Below, piece after piece: positions 8,038-15,161 of a stretch of DNA of 58,323 nt. The DNA is from Gammaproteobacteria bacterium (GTDB lineage Bacteria; Pseudomonadota; Gammaproteobacteria; Arenicellales; Poriferihabitantaceae). The position numbers were made by a program, and so were the translations under genes. The number at the start of each line of letters is the position of its first letter. The stretch's first letter is position 1. The DNA lies in the NCBI GenBank assembly GCA_028817405.1, contig JAPPPS010000070.1, positions 1-58,323 of the forward strand, written 5' to 3'. The notes beneath the pieces are model-generated. The model ran no database searches and was not told where the DNA came from. It saw nothing but the letters and a program-made list of their open reading frames with translations.

Positions 8038-8211
8038 GGCCGGAAAATGCCGGGGGCCGTCATTCCCGCTGGGCCTGCCCCCGCCCCCGAGCGGGGGACG
8101 CGGGAATCCAGACGCCACGGATGGCAAATTAACCGACTCGACAATGCCACATTTGAATCGCCGACCGTGGCCCACCCGCCACTCCGGCAACAGCCGGAGT
8201 CCAGAGTCTTT
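8038..8211. repeat. long dispersed repeat, copy 1
   Basis: Starts with GGCCGGAAAATGCCGGGGG and ends with GGAGTCCAGAGTCTTT. A nearly identical direct copy follows at 8238-8387. This copy has an extra C-rich insert with its own palindrome near 8070-8095. The end contains the palindrome CTCCGG..CCGGAG found at 10300-10345 and 58211-58245. Confidence 0.75.
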
Positions 8212-8237
8212 AACTGCCGGCGCGTAGCGCTGGCGAG

Positions 8238-8387
8238 GGCCGGAAAATGCCGGGGGCCGTCATTCCCGCTTGGACGCGGGAATCCAGATGCCACGGATGG
8301 CAAATTAACCGACTCGACAATGCCACATTTGAATCGCCGACCGTGGCCCACCCGCCACTCCGGCGACAGCCGGAGTCCAGAGTCTTC
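8238..8387. repeat. long dispersed repeat, copy 2
   Basis: Direct repeat of 8038-8211 without the C-rich insert, with only a few single-base differences. The pair fills the gap between the alcohol dehydrogenase and the methyltransferase leader. The stretch 8388-8440 holds no visible feature. Confidence 0.75.
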
Positions 8388-8440
8388 ATCTTCCGTCCCC
8401 CCCACACCGGCCCAATTAAACAAAAACCCCCGCCGGCGAT

Positions 8441-8470
8441 TTGCCGCTTGCATCCCCCGATTTGTGCTAT
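8441..8470 (+). promoter_or_regulatory. possible promoter for the second structured leader
   Basis: TTGCCG (8441-8446), an 18-nt spacer and TGCTAT (8465-8470), overlapping a TATATT. Transcription would start near 8477, a few bases before the terminal stem at 8481, the same geometry as at 1832-1868. The -35 box is weak. Confidence 0.4.
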
Positions 8471-8480
8471 ATTTCCGCTC

Positions 8481-8636
8481 GCACAGATTCACGCATGTAG
8501 CCCGCTTCGCCGGGTTACCTGTCAAATACAACAGCGGTTTTTACCCGGCACGGGGTCATTCCCGACGGGGCGAATAGGCAGGAATTTCACTTGCTACATG
8601 CGTGTGATCTGTGCAACGGCCCGGCGCTTCGAGCGC
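8481..8636 (+). ncRNA. structured RNA leader element, copy 2 (candidate novel motif)
   Basis: P1 is long here: 20 nt at 8481-8500 pair with 8594-8614 with one small bulge. P2 is CCCG/CGGG (8501-8504/8511-8514). P3 is CCTGTC (8518-8523) with GGCAGG (8577-8582), enclosing a CGGG/CCCG hairpin (8551-8554/8561-8564) and the conserved GCGAATA. P4 is GCGCT/AGCGC (8624-8628/8632-8636). The 13-mer AACGGCCCGGCGC at 8615-8627 is identical to 1971-1983. It ends 27 nt before the methyltransferase start. An in-frame ATG inside P1 (8598) could in principle give a longer protein, but the family N terminus fits 8664. Confidence 0.6.
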
Positions 8637-8663
8637 GTGGACCGGCAACAGGTCACATGCCCG

Positions 8664-10109
8664 ATGAAAACCAACACCCTATACGCCGGCGACTGTCTCG
8701 ACCGCATGCGGGAGTGGCCCGACGCTTGCGTGGATTTGATTTACCTCGACCCGCCGTTCAACAGCAAGGCGAACTACAACATCCTGTTCGGCCGCGGCAA
8801 AGACAAAAACAAAAAGAACGACCTCGCGCAGATGACCGCGTTCACCGACACTTGGCAATGGGATGCCGACGCCGAACAGCGCGTGCATCACATGCGCAAA
8901 GCCATCGACCACCCCGCGCACTACGCGATGAAAGCCTTCGACATGTTGTTCCACGGCGGCAACGGCATGCTCGCTTACTTGTCGTATATGGCCGAGCGAC
9001 TCGCGGAGATGCACCGCGTACTGAAAGACACCGGCAGCATCTACCTGCACTGCGACCCGACCGCATCGCATTACTTGAAAGTGGTGATGGATGAAATTTT
9101 CGGAAAGAACAATTTCAGGAATGAAATTGTTTGGTGTTATCCGCCAAAAGGCAAAGGGCCAAACTTGGCGTTTCATCGCAAACACGACGTCATCTTTTAT
9201 TACGGAAAGTCGAATGAAGGCGTTTTTAACCGTCCTTATACGCCGCTTAACGACGCGCAAATCGCAAAGTTTTCTTCTACGGACAAACAAGGGCGACGCT
9301 ACAAAGAATTTAAGGGACGCAAAACTTATCTGGATAAAAGTTTAGGCCGACCGTTGCCGAGTTGGTGGACTGACATCGCGCAAACCGGACAGTCGCGAGT
9401 GGAAATGCTTAACTATCCCACCCAAAAACCGCTCGCGTTGTTGAAGCGAATTATCAAAACATCTTCCAACAAAAACGATGTCGTGCTGGACCCGTTCTGC
9501 GGCTGCGGCACCACCATCGAAGCCGCGCATTTGCTGAAGCGTCACTGGGTCGGCGTCGACATCTCCTACTACGCGATTCAAGTCATTCGTCGCGAGCGCA
9601 TGAAAGACATGCGCATCGTGGTGGACGGCGAGCCGACCTCGCATCAAGCCGCGGTTTATTTTTCCGACAAGCATCCGTTTGAGTTTGAAAAGTGGGCGGT
9701 CACGCGCGTTCACGGTTTCGCGCCCAACACCGTGCAGCGCGGCGACGGCGGCATCGATGGGCGCGCGTTGATTTGGAACGGCGAGCAAGACAACGACTTA
9801 TGCATCGCGCAAGTCAAACGCGGCAAACCGTCGGTCGATGCGTTGCGCGCGTTCTACGGAAAAATCGCCGCCGGCGAAGCCGCCATCGGGTTGTTCATCA
9901 CGCTGTACAAACAAAAACGGACACCCACCGCGCGGGAGTTAACCGCCAAAGCCGGCTACATCGACATCGGCGGCAAGCAATTCAACCGCTTGGTGATGTG
10001 GTCCATCGAGGAATTCTTCGAAGGCCAAGAGCCAAAAATCCCCCACCTCGCCCACCCCCGAACCGGCGCCCCCCTGCAAGAACAAGTCTTCGAATTGCAA
10101 GGCGGATAA
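8664..10109 (+). CDS. DNA methyltransferase fused to an Mrr-like restriction nuclease domain
   Basis: This 481-residue protein joins two activities. Residues 1 to about 310 form a beta-class N4-cytosine/N6-adenine methyltransferase: catalytic DPPF at 29-32 near the N terminus and the AdoMet motif DPFCGCGTT near residue 275, with the target-recognition region between. Residues from about 340 carry a PD-(D/E)xK fold of the Mrr type: GDGGIDGR followed by AQVKRGK, giving the D...QxK signature. A fusion like this could be a self-contained restriction-modification enzyme. DNA from about 9090 to 9480 (the target-recognition part) is clearly AT-richer than the rest, which suggests recombination of this segment. 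The gene sits behind the structured leader at 8481-8636. Confidence 0.85.
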   Translation: MKTNTLYAGDCLDRMREWPDACVDLIYLDPPFNSKANYNILFGRGKDKNKKNDLAQMTAFTDTWQWDADAEQRVHHMRKAIDHPAHYAMKAFDMLFHGGNGMLAYLSYMAERLAEMHRVLKDTGSIYLHCDPTASHYLKVVMDEIFGKNNFRNEIVWCYPPKGKGPNLAFHRKHDVIFYYGKSNEGVFNRPYTPLNDAQIAKFSSTDKQGRRYKEFKGRKTYLDKSLGRPLPSWWTDIAQTGQSRVEMLNYPTQKPLALLKRIIKTSSNKNDVVLDPFCGCGTTIEAAHLLKRHWVGVDISYYAIQVIRRERMKDMRIVVDGEPTSHQAAVYFSDKHPFEFEKWAVTRVHGFAPNTVQRGDGGIDGRALIWNGEQDNDLCIAQVKRGKPSVDALRAFYGKIAAGEAAIGLFITLYKQKRTPTARELTAKAGYIDIGGKQFNRLVMWSIEEFFEGQEPKIPHLAHPRTGAPLQEQVFELQGG

Positions 10110-10134
10110 CAGCCCACAAACAACAATCGACACC

Positions 10135-10345
10135 CACGCCCCCCGGCGACAATCGCCCCCACCGTCACTCCGGCAACAACCGTCCCCACCGTCACGCCCA
10201 AGGTCTCCCCTATCGCCACACCCGCGTCTCCTCTTATCGCCACGCCCGCAGTCTGTTAAGCGGGCGCGCCCCCACCGCCACTCCGGTGGCAACCGCCCCT
10301 ACTGCTACTCCGGTGGCAACCGGAGTCCAGCGTCTTCATCTTCCG
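10135..10345. repeat. cluster of REP-like palindromic repeats
   Basis: Several short units follow each other: CACTCCGGCAAC variants, CGCCACGCCCGCAG with GTTAAGCGGGCG (hairpin near 10235-10265), and two CTCCGGTGGCAACCG units ending in GGAGTCCAGCGTCTT. The rest of 10110-10495 holds no supported gene. The unit types match those at 8038-8387, 40474-40516, 46811-46843 and 58160-58245. Confidence 0.7.
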
Positions 10346-10495
10346 TCAATCCCCGGCTCCGGCTCAATAAAAGCCCGCCCCGCCCACGAGCGGGGAACTC
10401 CGGGCGTGGTTTTAATTTGGGGGGCTGCAATCGCATGGCGCGGTTAATTTCGGCTATGATTGTTCATTCGCGATGTTCGCGCTCGGAGTGATGTG

Positions 10496-10609
10496 ATGAC
10501 ACGCCGCTATTTTCAACGCCCGCGCAGGGCGGAATCGACGCCGCCGGCGCGGCCGGCCGCGCTGCCGCCGATGTCGCCGCTACCGCCGAGGCCGCCGCCG
10601 CCGTTATGA
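10496..10609 (+). CDS. possible 37-residue leader ORF coupled to livG
   Basis: An ATG with a GGAG ribosome-binding site (10485-10488) opens a 37-codon frame that ends in TGA overlapping the livG start (ATGA at 10606). The peptide is Arg- and Pro-rich. Good initiation signals and the overlap suggest real translation, perhaps to couple or attenuate livG. It could instead be the decayed remnant of an upstream permease gene. Confidence 0.35.
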   Translation: MTRRYFQRPRRAESTPPARPAALPPMSPLPPRPPPPL

Positions 10610-11385
10610 GCGACCTCCTGCAAGTCGACAACCTGACCCGGCGTTTCGGCGGTTTGGTGGCGGTCAACCGCGTGTCGTTCGCGGTTAGGCGGCACGAGAT
10701 TCTGTCGATTATCGGGCCGAACGGCGCGGGCAAGTCGACGCTGTTCAAGTTGATTTCCTCGTTCTTGCGGCCGAGCGGCGGCGAGGTCAGATTCAATGGC
10801 GAGCGCATCTCCGGCCTGGCGCCGCACATCGTCGCGCGCAAGGGCGTGGTGCGCACCTTTCAAGAGACCACGATTTTTAAGGAGATGAGCGTGCGCGACA
10901 ACATCATCATCGCCCACCACTTGCGCTCGCGCGCCGGGCTGACCGGCTACTTCTTCAACTCATCCACGGCGCGCCGCGACGAACAAAAGTTCGGCGAGTC
11001 GGCCGACCAAATCGCGGCCACGCTGGACTTGAGCGAAGTGCGTTTCGAGTTGGCCGGCAACTTGCCGCATGGCCACCTGCGCGCGCTCGGCATCGCCATC
11101 GGCTTGGCGACCAATCCGGAAGTGCTGCTGCTCGATGAACCGTTCGCCGGCATGAATCATGAAGAAACCATGCGCGCGGTCGACATGGTGCGCGGCGTGC
11201 GCGAGCGCGGGGTGACGGTGTTGTTGGTCGAACACGACATGGCGGCGGTGATGAAAATCTCGGACCGCATCGTGGTGTTGAACTTCGGCGAGAAAATCGC
11301 CGAGGGCGGGCCGGAGGCAATTCAAAATGATGAACGCGTCATCGAGGCCTATCTCGGCGTCGAAGATGAAGCGATTGGCATGTAA
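10606..11385 (+). CDS. livG: branched-chain amino acid type ABC transporter ATPase (LivG-like)
   Basis: A 259-residue ABC ATPase of the LivG subfamily, with Walker A GPNGAGKST (about residues 37-45), the Q-loop stretch VVRTFQETTIFKEMSVRDNI, Walker B LLLDEPFAGMN and the switch His in LLVEHDM. The ABC signature, normally LSYGQ in this subfamily, reads LPHGH here, which departs at the residues that contact ATP. LivF follows 9 nt downstream. The permeases LivH and LivM and a binding protein are not in the window, so the ATPases must serve permeases encoded elsewhere or have a changed role. Confidence 0.85.
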   Translation: MSDLLQVDNLTRRFGGLVAVNRVSFAVRRHEILSIIGPNGAGKSTLFKLISSFLRPSGGEVRFNGERISGLAPHIVARKGVVRTFQETTIFKEMSVRDNIIIAHHLRSRAGLTGYFFNSSTARRDEQKFGESADQIAATLDLSEVRFELAGNLPHGHLRALGIAIGLATNPEVLLLDEPFAGMNHEETMRAVDMVRGVRERGVTVLLVEHDMAAVMKISDRIVVLNFGEKIAEGGPEAIQNDERVIEAYLGVEDEAIGM

Positions 11386-11394
11386 GGTGCGACG

Positions 11395-12117
11395 ATGCAG
11401 CAACTGCTTAAATTCTCCGATGTGCAACTCTACTACGACCATGTGCATGCGCTGAAAGGCGTGTCGCTGGAAGTCAACGAAGGCGAGACGGTCGCATTAA
11501 TCGGCGCCAACGGGGCCGGCAAGTCGTCGATTCTGCGCGGCATCGCCGGGCTGGAGCGCATCGCGCACGGCGAAGTTTTCTTCGCCGGCGAAAAAATCGA
11601 CCGCCTGCGCGCCGACAGCATCGTCAAACGCGGCATCGCCATGGTGCCGGAAGGCCGGCGCGTGTTCCCGTATATGTCGGTCAAGGACAACTTGTTGATG
11701 GGCGCGTTCAGTCGCGACGACAACGCCGCGATTCGCGACACATTGGAACGCGTGCTGACGCGTTTTCCGCGGTTGAAAGAAAGATACGCGCAAGCGGCCG
11801 GCACCATGAGCGGCGGCGAACAGCAGATGTTGGTCATCGGCCGCGCGTTGATGGCCAGGCCGCGGTTGCTGCTGCTGGATGAACCGTCGCTCGGCTTGGC
11901 GCCGAAGTTGGTGCAGGACATCGCGCAGTCGATTGTCGCGGTCAACAAGGACGAGAAAGTCAGCGTGTTGTTGGTCGAGCAGAACTCGCGCATGGCGTTG
12001 CGCATCTCGCACCGCGCATACGCCATCGCCACCGGCCGCATCGCATTGTCCGGCGACTCGGCGCAGTTGCTCGATGACGAGCGGGTGAAGAAGTTGTATT
12101 TGGGCGGGGAGGTGTGA
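11395..12117 (+). CDS. livF: branched-chain amino acid type ABC transporter ATPase (LivF-like)
   Basis: A 240-residue ABC ATPase with Walker A GANGAGKSS, an intact signature MSGGEQQ, Walker B LLLDEPSLGLAP and the switch His position filled by Gln (LLVEQNS), as is usual in LivF. The sequence AMVPEGRRVFPYMSV is a LivF hallmark. It normally pairs with LivG on the cytosolic face of a LivHM permease. Unlike the neighbouring LivG, its signature motif is canonical. Confidence 0.9.
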   Translation: MQQLLKFSDVQLYYDHVHALKGVSLEVNEGETVALIGANGAGKSSILRGIAGLERIAHGEVFFAGEKIDRLRADSIVKRGIAMVPEGRRVFPYMSVKDNLLMGAFSRDDNAAIRDTLERVLTRFPRLKERYAQAAGTMSGGEQQMLVIGRALMARPRLLLLDEPSLGLAPKLVQDIAQSIVAVNKDEKVSVLLVEQNSRMALRISHRAYAIATGRIALSGDSAQLLDDERVKKLYLGGEV

Positions 12118-12175
12118 CGGTGGTGTTTTACGATGCGCGCGCGTTTGAATTGAAACGCTTGGCCGGAAAGATGCA

Positions 12176-12910
12176 ATGAACATCTTAATCGTCAACCCCA
12201 ACACCACCGCGTCGATGACCGCGGCCATCGAGGCCACCGCAGCATCGGCGGCCGCGCCCGGCACCGTCATCACCGCGGTGCAGCCGGACAGCGGCCCGGC
12301 AAGCATCGAAGGCTACTACGACGAAGCGTTCGCGGTGCCGGGACTCATCGACGAAATTCGCAACCACCCAAACGCCGACGCCGTCATCATCGCCTGCTTC
12401 GACGACACCGGCTTGGACGCGGCGCGTTGCATCACCGCCGCGCCGGTGCTCGGCATCGGCGAAGCCGCGTTCCACTTGGCGAGTTTGGTCTGCAACAAGT
12501 TCGGCGTGGTCACCACGCTGTCGCGCTCCATCGCCGCGCTGCAACACAACCTGCACAAATACGGCCTGGCCGCCCGGTGCGCCGGCGTGCGCGCCTCCGA
12601 AGTGCCGGTGCTGGAACTGGAAAATCCTGAGTCGAACGCGCGCGCCGACATCTCGGCCGAAATCGCCCGCGCCATCCATGATGACCGCGCCGACGCCATC
12701 GTGCTCGGCTGCGCCGGCATGACCGACTTGGCAAAATCCCTGCAGGATGAACACCGCGTCCCGGTGGTCGACGGCGTAGTCAGCGCGGTCAAGTTGGCGG
12801 AGAGTTTAATCGCGCTGGGTTTGAAAACATCCAAAACCACCGCCTACGCTTGGCCGCGGCAAAAAACCTACACCGGCGCGATGAAGGGGTATGCGCCGGG
12901 GGCTGAGTGA
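12176..12910 (+). CDS. hydantoin/allantoin racemase (Asp/Glu racemase superfamily)
   Basis: The 244-residue enzyme begins with MNILIVNPNTTASMT and carries the two catalytic Cys residues of this family, Cys74 in IIACFDD and Cys179 in LGCAGM. Hydantoin racemases and allantoin racemase (HpxA) share this architecture. Because UraD in the same block releases (S)-allantoin, allantoin racemase is the more attractive reading, but sequence alone cannot separate the two. The start follows a GGAAAG site. It lies 58 nt after livF in the same direction. A tail-to-tail gap of about 110 bp separates it from the leftward FHA operon. Confidence 0.85.
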   Translation: MNILIVNPNTTASMTAAIEATAASAAAPGTVITAVQPDSGPASIEGYYDEAFAVPGLIDEIRNHPNADAVIIACFDDTGLDAARCITAAPVLGIGEAAFHLASLVCNKFGVVTTLSRSIAALQHNLHKYGLAARCAGVRASEVPVLELENPESNARADISAEIARAIHDDRADAIVLGCAGMTDLAKSLQDEHRVPVVDGVVSAVKLAESLIALGLKTSKTTAYAWPRQKTYTGAMKGYAPGAE

Positions 12911-13023
12911 CCGAGCGCGTAGGGGTTGTCATTAGCGCGGCAAGCGGACGCTGCTGCCGCAACTCGCCTGTTATCCGATTGGAATGTTGCGCTTGCTGAT
13001 GGAATCCAAGAATCGCCGTCGCG

Positions 13024-13752
13024 CTATCTGAACCGAATTGTCGGGTTGCCTTCGGCGTCCATTTGGATGACGGCGACCAGGGGTTTTTGGTTTTGGCGCG
13101 ACAGTCGCCGGGTGGGGATTTCTTGGCGGCCGTTGGGGTATAAAATCAATCCGCGCACTGAAGCGGCGCGCGTTCGCCGGGCGTATAACTTGTAGTGGAT
13201 TTTGTATTCGCCTTGGGTCACTTCCGGGTGCAGCCAGATTTCGTTGCCGGGGCCGCGGATGTTGTCTTCTTCCAACTTCGCGGGGGTGCCGGGGAAGGCT
13301 TTTTGTTCGTAATAAAACTCGCGGCCGGCCGGGTCGACGACATGCAAGTCGACATCGTCACGGCTGTTCCAACTGATGACCACCAAAAGATATTTCTTGC
13401 GCTGCGCGGCGCGCAATGCGTCCTGCGTTTGTTGCAACCGAGATTGAGATTGCTGCAGTTCAGATTCAAGTTCGGCGGCGCGTTGCGCTTGGCGTTCGAG
13501 TTGCGCGGTTTGCGCGCGCGATTGCTGCAATTGTTCTTGAAGGCGTTCGAGTTGTTCCGCCAAGCGCATGTTTTCCGCCGCTTGTTCCTGCAGTTGCGCG
13601 CGCACTTCTTGCACCCGCTCCGGCGAGTCGCCGGTGTTGGGGAAATACGGCAGCAACAACACGCCCAACAGGATAAACGCGCCCAACGCCGAGGCGAACA
13701 AGTCCAGCGCCGACATGCTGAATATGTTGATGTCGCGGCTGCGTTTTTTCAT
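13024..13752 (-). CDS. membrane-anchored coiled-coil protein with C-terminal YfaP/DUF2135-like domain, TolR/ZorB-like anchor
   Basis: The 242-residue protein has one N-terminal helix with an Asp at its start (SALDLFASALGAFILLGVLL, Asp17), the arrangement found in ion-conducting B subunits such as MotB, TolR and ZorB. Residues about 42-120 form a Gln/Glu/Leu-rich coiled coil. From about 122 a compact domain follows (VVISWNSRDDVDLHVVDPAG), which matches the YfaP/DUF2135 fold. The tail should lie in the periplasm. Its start overlaps the FHA protease stop by 4 nt (ATGA), so it is the third gene of that operon. It may be the B-subunit partner of the ExbB/TolQ-like protein at 28955-29758; this is inference. 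Confidence 0.7.
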   Translation of the reverse strand: MKKRSRDINIFSMSALDLFASALGAFILLGVLLLPYFPNTGDSPERVQEVRAQLQEQAAENMRLAEQLERLQEQLQQSRAQTAQLERQAQRAAELESELQQSQSRLQQTQDALRAAQRKKYLLVVISWNSRDDVDLHVVDPAGREFYYEQKAFPGTPAKLEEDNIRGPGNEIWLHPEVTQGEYKIHYKLYARRTRAASVRGLILYPNGRQEIPTRRLSRQNQKPLVAVIQMDAEGNPTIRFR

Positions 13753-15161
13753 GGTTTATCGGACGCGGAGACGCTGAACTCGATGTCGCCCAAGCGCAAG
13801 GTGTCGCCGGGCCGCAGCGGCGTCGGTTGATACGGTTTGATTTGTTTTCCGTTCAATCTTGTACCGTTGGCGGAGTTTAAGTCTTCGACCAGCGCATGCT
13901 TGTCGCGCGCGGAAAAACGCGCATGGCGGCGGGAGATTTGCGCGCCCGGCAATTCAATATCGACCAACGCCGGTTCGCGTCCGACGCTGATTCCAACCGG
14001 CGCCGTATTCAACGCAGCCGTTTCCACGCGAACGCGCAGTGGATGGCCGCTACCGGAAAACCCGGCTAACAGTAACCCCGGTGCATGCGTTTTTCTTGCG
14101 CCGCCGGCAAGCCGCCCATGCCGGCCGGTTAACGCGCCGCTTCGGTCAATGATGCGGCTGTAACCATCCACCACCCGCACGATTCGCTCCCGCGGTTTGC
14201 GCAACGCCAATATGAAAATCAACGCAAGAACAGCAATCGCCGCGCCCCACCAAAGCATGCGCGCGCGGTTTTCCGCCGCGATTTGCGCGGCGCGTTGCGC
14301 TTGGCTCTGCGCATGTTCGGCGGCGTTCCTTGCATCCGCGTCGATGTTTGCCGCCGATGTCGCGGCCGAAATACAAACCGTGTCATCGATTAGATAACCA
14401 ACACCGTTCGCGTCGAGTGCGCGCGCCAGTTCGCCGATGTCGGAGGCAAAAAACACGCCTTGCCCAGCCACGATGTCGAGCACTCGGCCGCGTTCATCGC
14501 GCTCGATGCGCGCCGCGCCGCTGGCTTGCGTGTTGACGCCGACCACCCGCCCACAAGCATCGAACAACGGGCCGCCGCTGTTGCCGGGGTTGACCGCGGC
14601 CGAGTGTTGAATAATCGACAACGCCGTTTCACCGCCGCCCCATGCGCCGTCGAACAACCGTCCGACGATGCCGCCGGTGACGGTGGCGTCCGATGCCAGG
14701 CCGTCCGCATCCGCCAAGCCCGGAAACCCCATCGCATACACAGCCGCGCCTTTGGCGATGTCGCCGGCTGACGCGGCGATTTTGGCTGGAGTCGCTCCCA
14801 GTCCGGGCGCGCGCAGCACCGCCAAATCCAATTCCCACGACCGCCAAACCACCGTCGCCGGCAATGCATCGATAGAACCGCTGCGCAGCACCTCGATGCG
14901 CCGCGCGCCGGCGATGACATGATGATTGGTGGCGACATCGCCGTTCGCGTTCAGCGCAAACCCGGTGCCGGCGCTGTATTCGCCGCCGCGGTCGGCAACG
15001 ATTCGCACCACGCTTGGCTCGACTTGCGCGGCATTAAAATCCGCGCGCGCAGCACCGCCGGCCGCGACCAACAACGCGCATAACACAACCGCGCCAAATA
15101 TCAACCGCGGCAATCGATGCAATCGCCGCCGCAACCCGGCGCGCTCGCTTTCACGCCACAT
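13749..15161 (-). CDS. trypsin-like serine protease with transmembrane helix and cytoplasmic FHA domain
   Basis: From the start at 15161 the protein has 470 residues: an N-terminal signal or anchor (about 15-38), an HtrA-like protease domain with the complete triad His81 (TNHHVI), Asp112 (ELDLAVL) and Ser195 (GNSGGP), an Ala/Gln-rich linker, a second membrane helix (WWGAAIAVLALIFILAL), and a C-terminal FHA domain (ISVGREPALVDIELPGAQIS, then HARF and NSANGT). The predicted topology puts the protease in the periplasm and the phosphothreonine reader in the cytosol, so kinase activity could be relayed to periplasmic proteolysis. The gene overlaps the upstream pseudoprotease by 11 nt and the downstream gene by 4 nt. 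Confidence 0.85.
   Translation of the reverse strand: MWRESERAGLRRRLHRLPRLIFGAVVLCALLVAAGGAARADFNAAQVEPSVVRIVADRGGEYSAGTGFALNANGDVATNHHVIAGARRIEVLRSGSIDALPATVVWRSWELDLAVLRAPGLGATPAKIAASAGDIAKGAAVYAMGFPGLADADGLASDATVTGGIVGRLFDGAWGGGETALSIIQHSAAVNPGNSGGPLFDACGRVVGVNTQASGAARIERDERGRVLDIVAGQGVFFASDIGELARALDANGVGYLIDDTVCISAATSAANIDADARNAAEHAQSQAQRAAQIAAENRARMLWWGAAIAVLALIFILALRKPRERIVRVVDGYSRIIDRSGALTGRHGRLAGGARKTHAPGLLLAGFSGSGHPLRVRVETAALNTAPVGISVGREPALVDIELPGAQISRRHARFSARDKHALVEDLNSANGTRLNGKQIKPYQPTPLRPGDTLRLGDIEFSVSASDKP

Noticed and set aside
8038-8387. Two long direct repeats considered as a CRISPR array
   Set aside because: Only two units of unequal length with a 26-bp gap, the same sequence recurs singly elsewhere, and no cas genes are present.
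1868-8636. Reading the two RNA-like elements as integron attC sites
   Set aside because: The arms lack the RYYYAAC and GTTRRRY core sites, the intervening genes lie on both strands and no integrase is visible. P2 and P3 inside the element also do not fit an attC hairpin.
8598-8663. Longer methyltransferase starting at the in-frame ATG at 8598
   Set aside because: The extra 22 residues are encoded by the paired arm and P4 of the structured element, and related enzymes begin near MKTNTLYAGDCLD.
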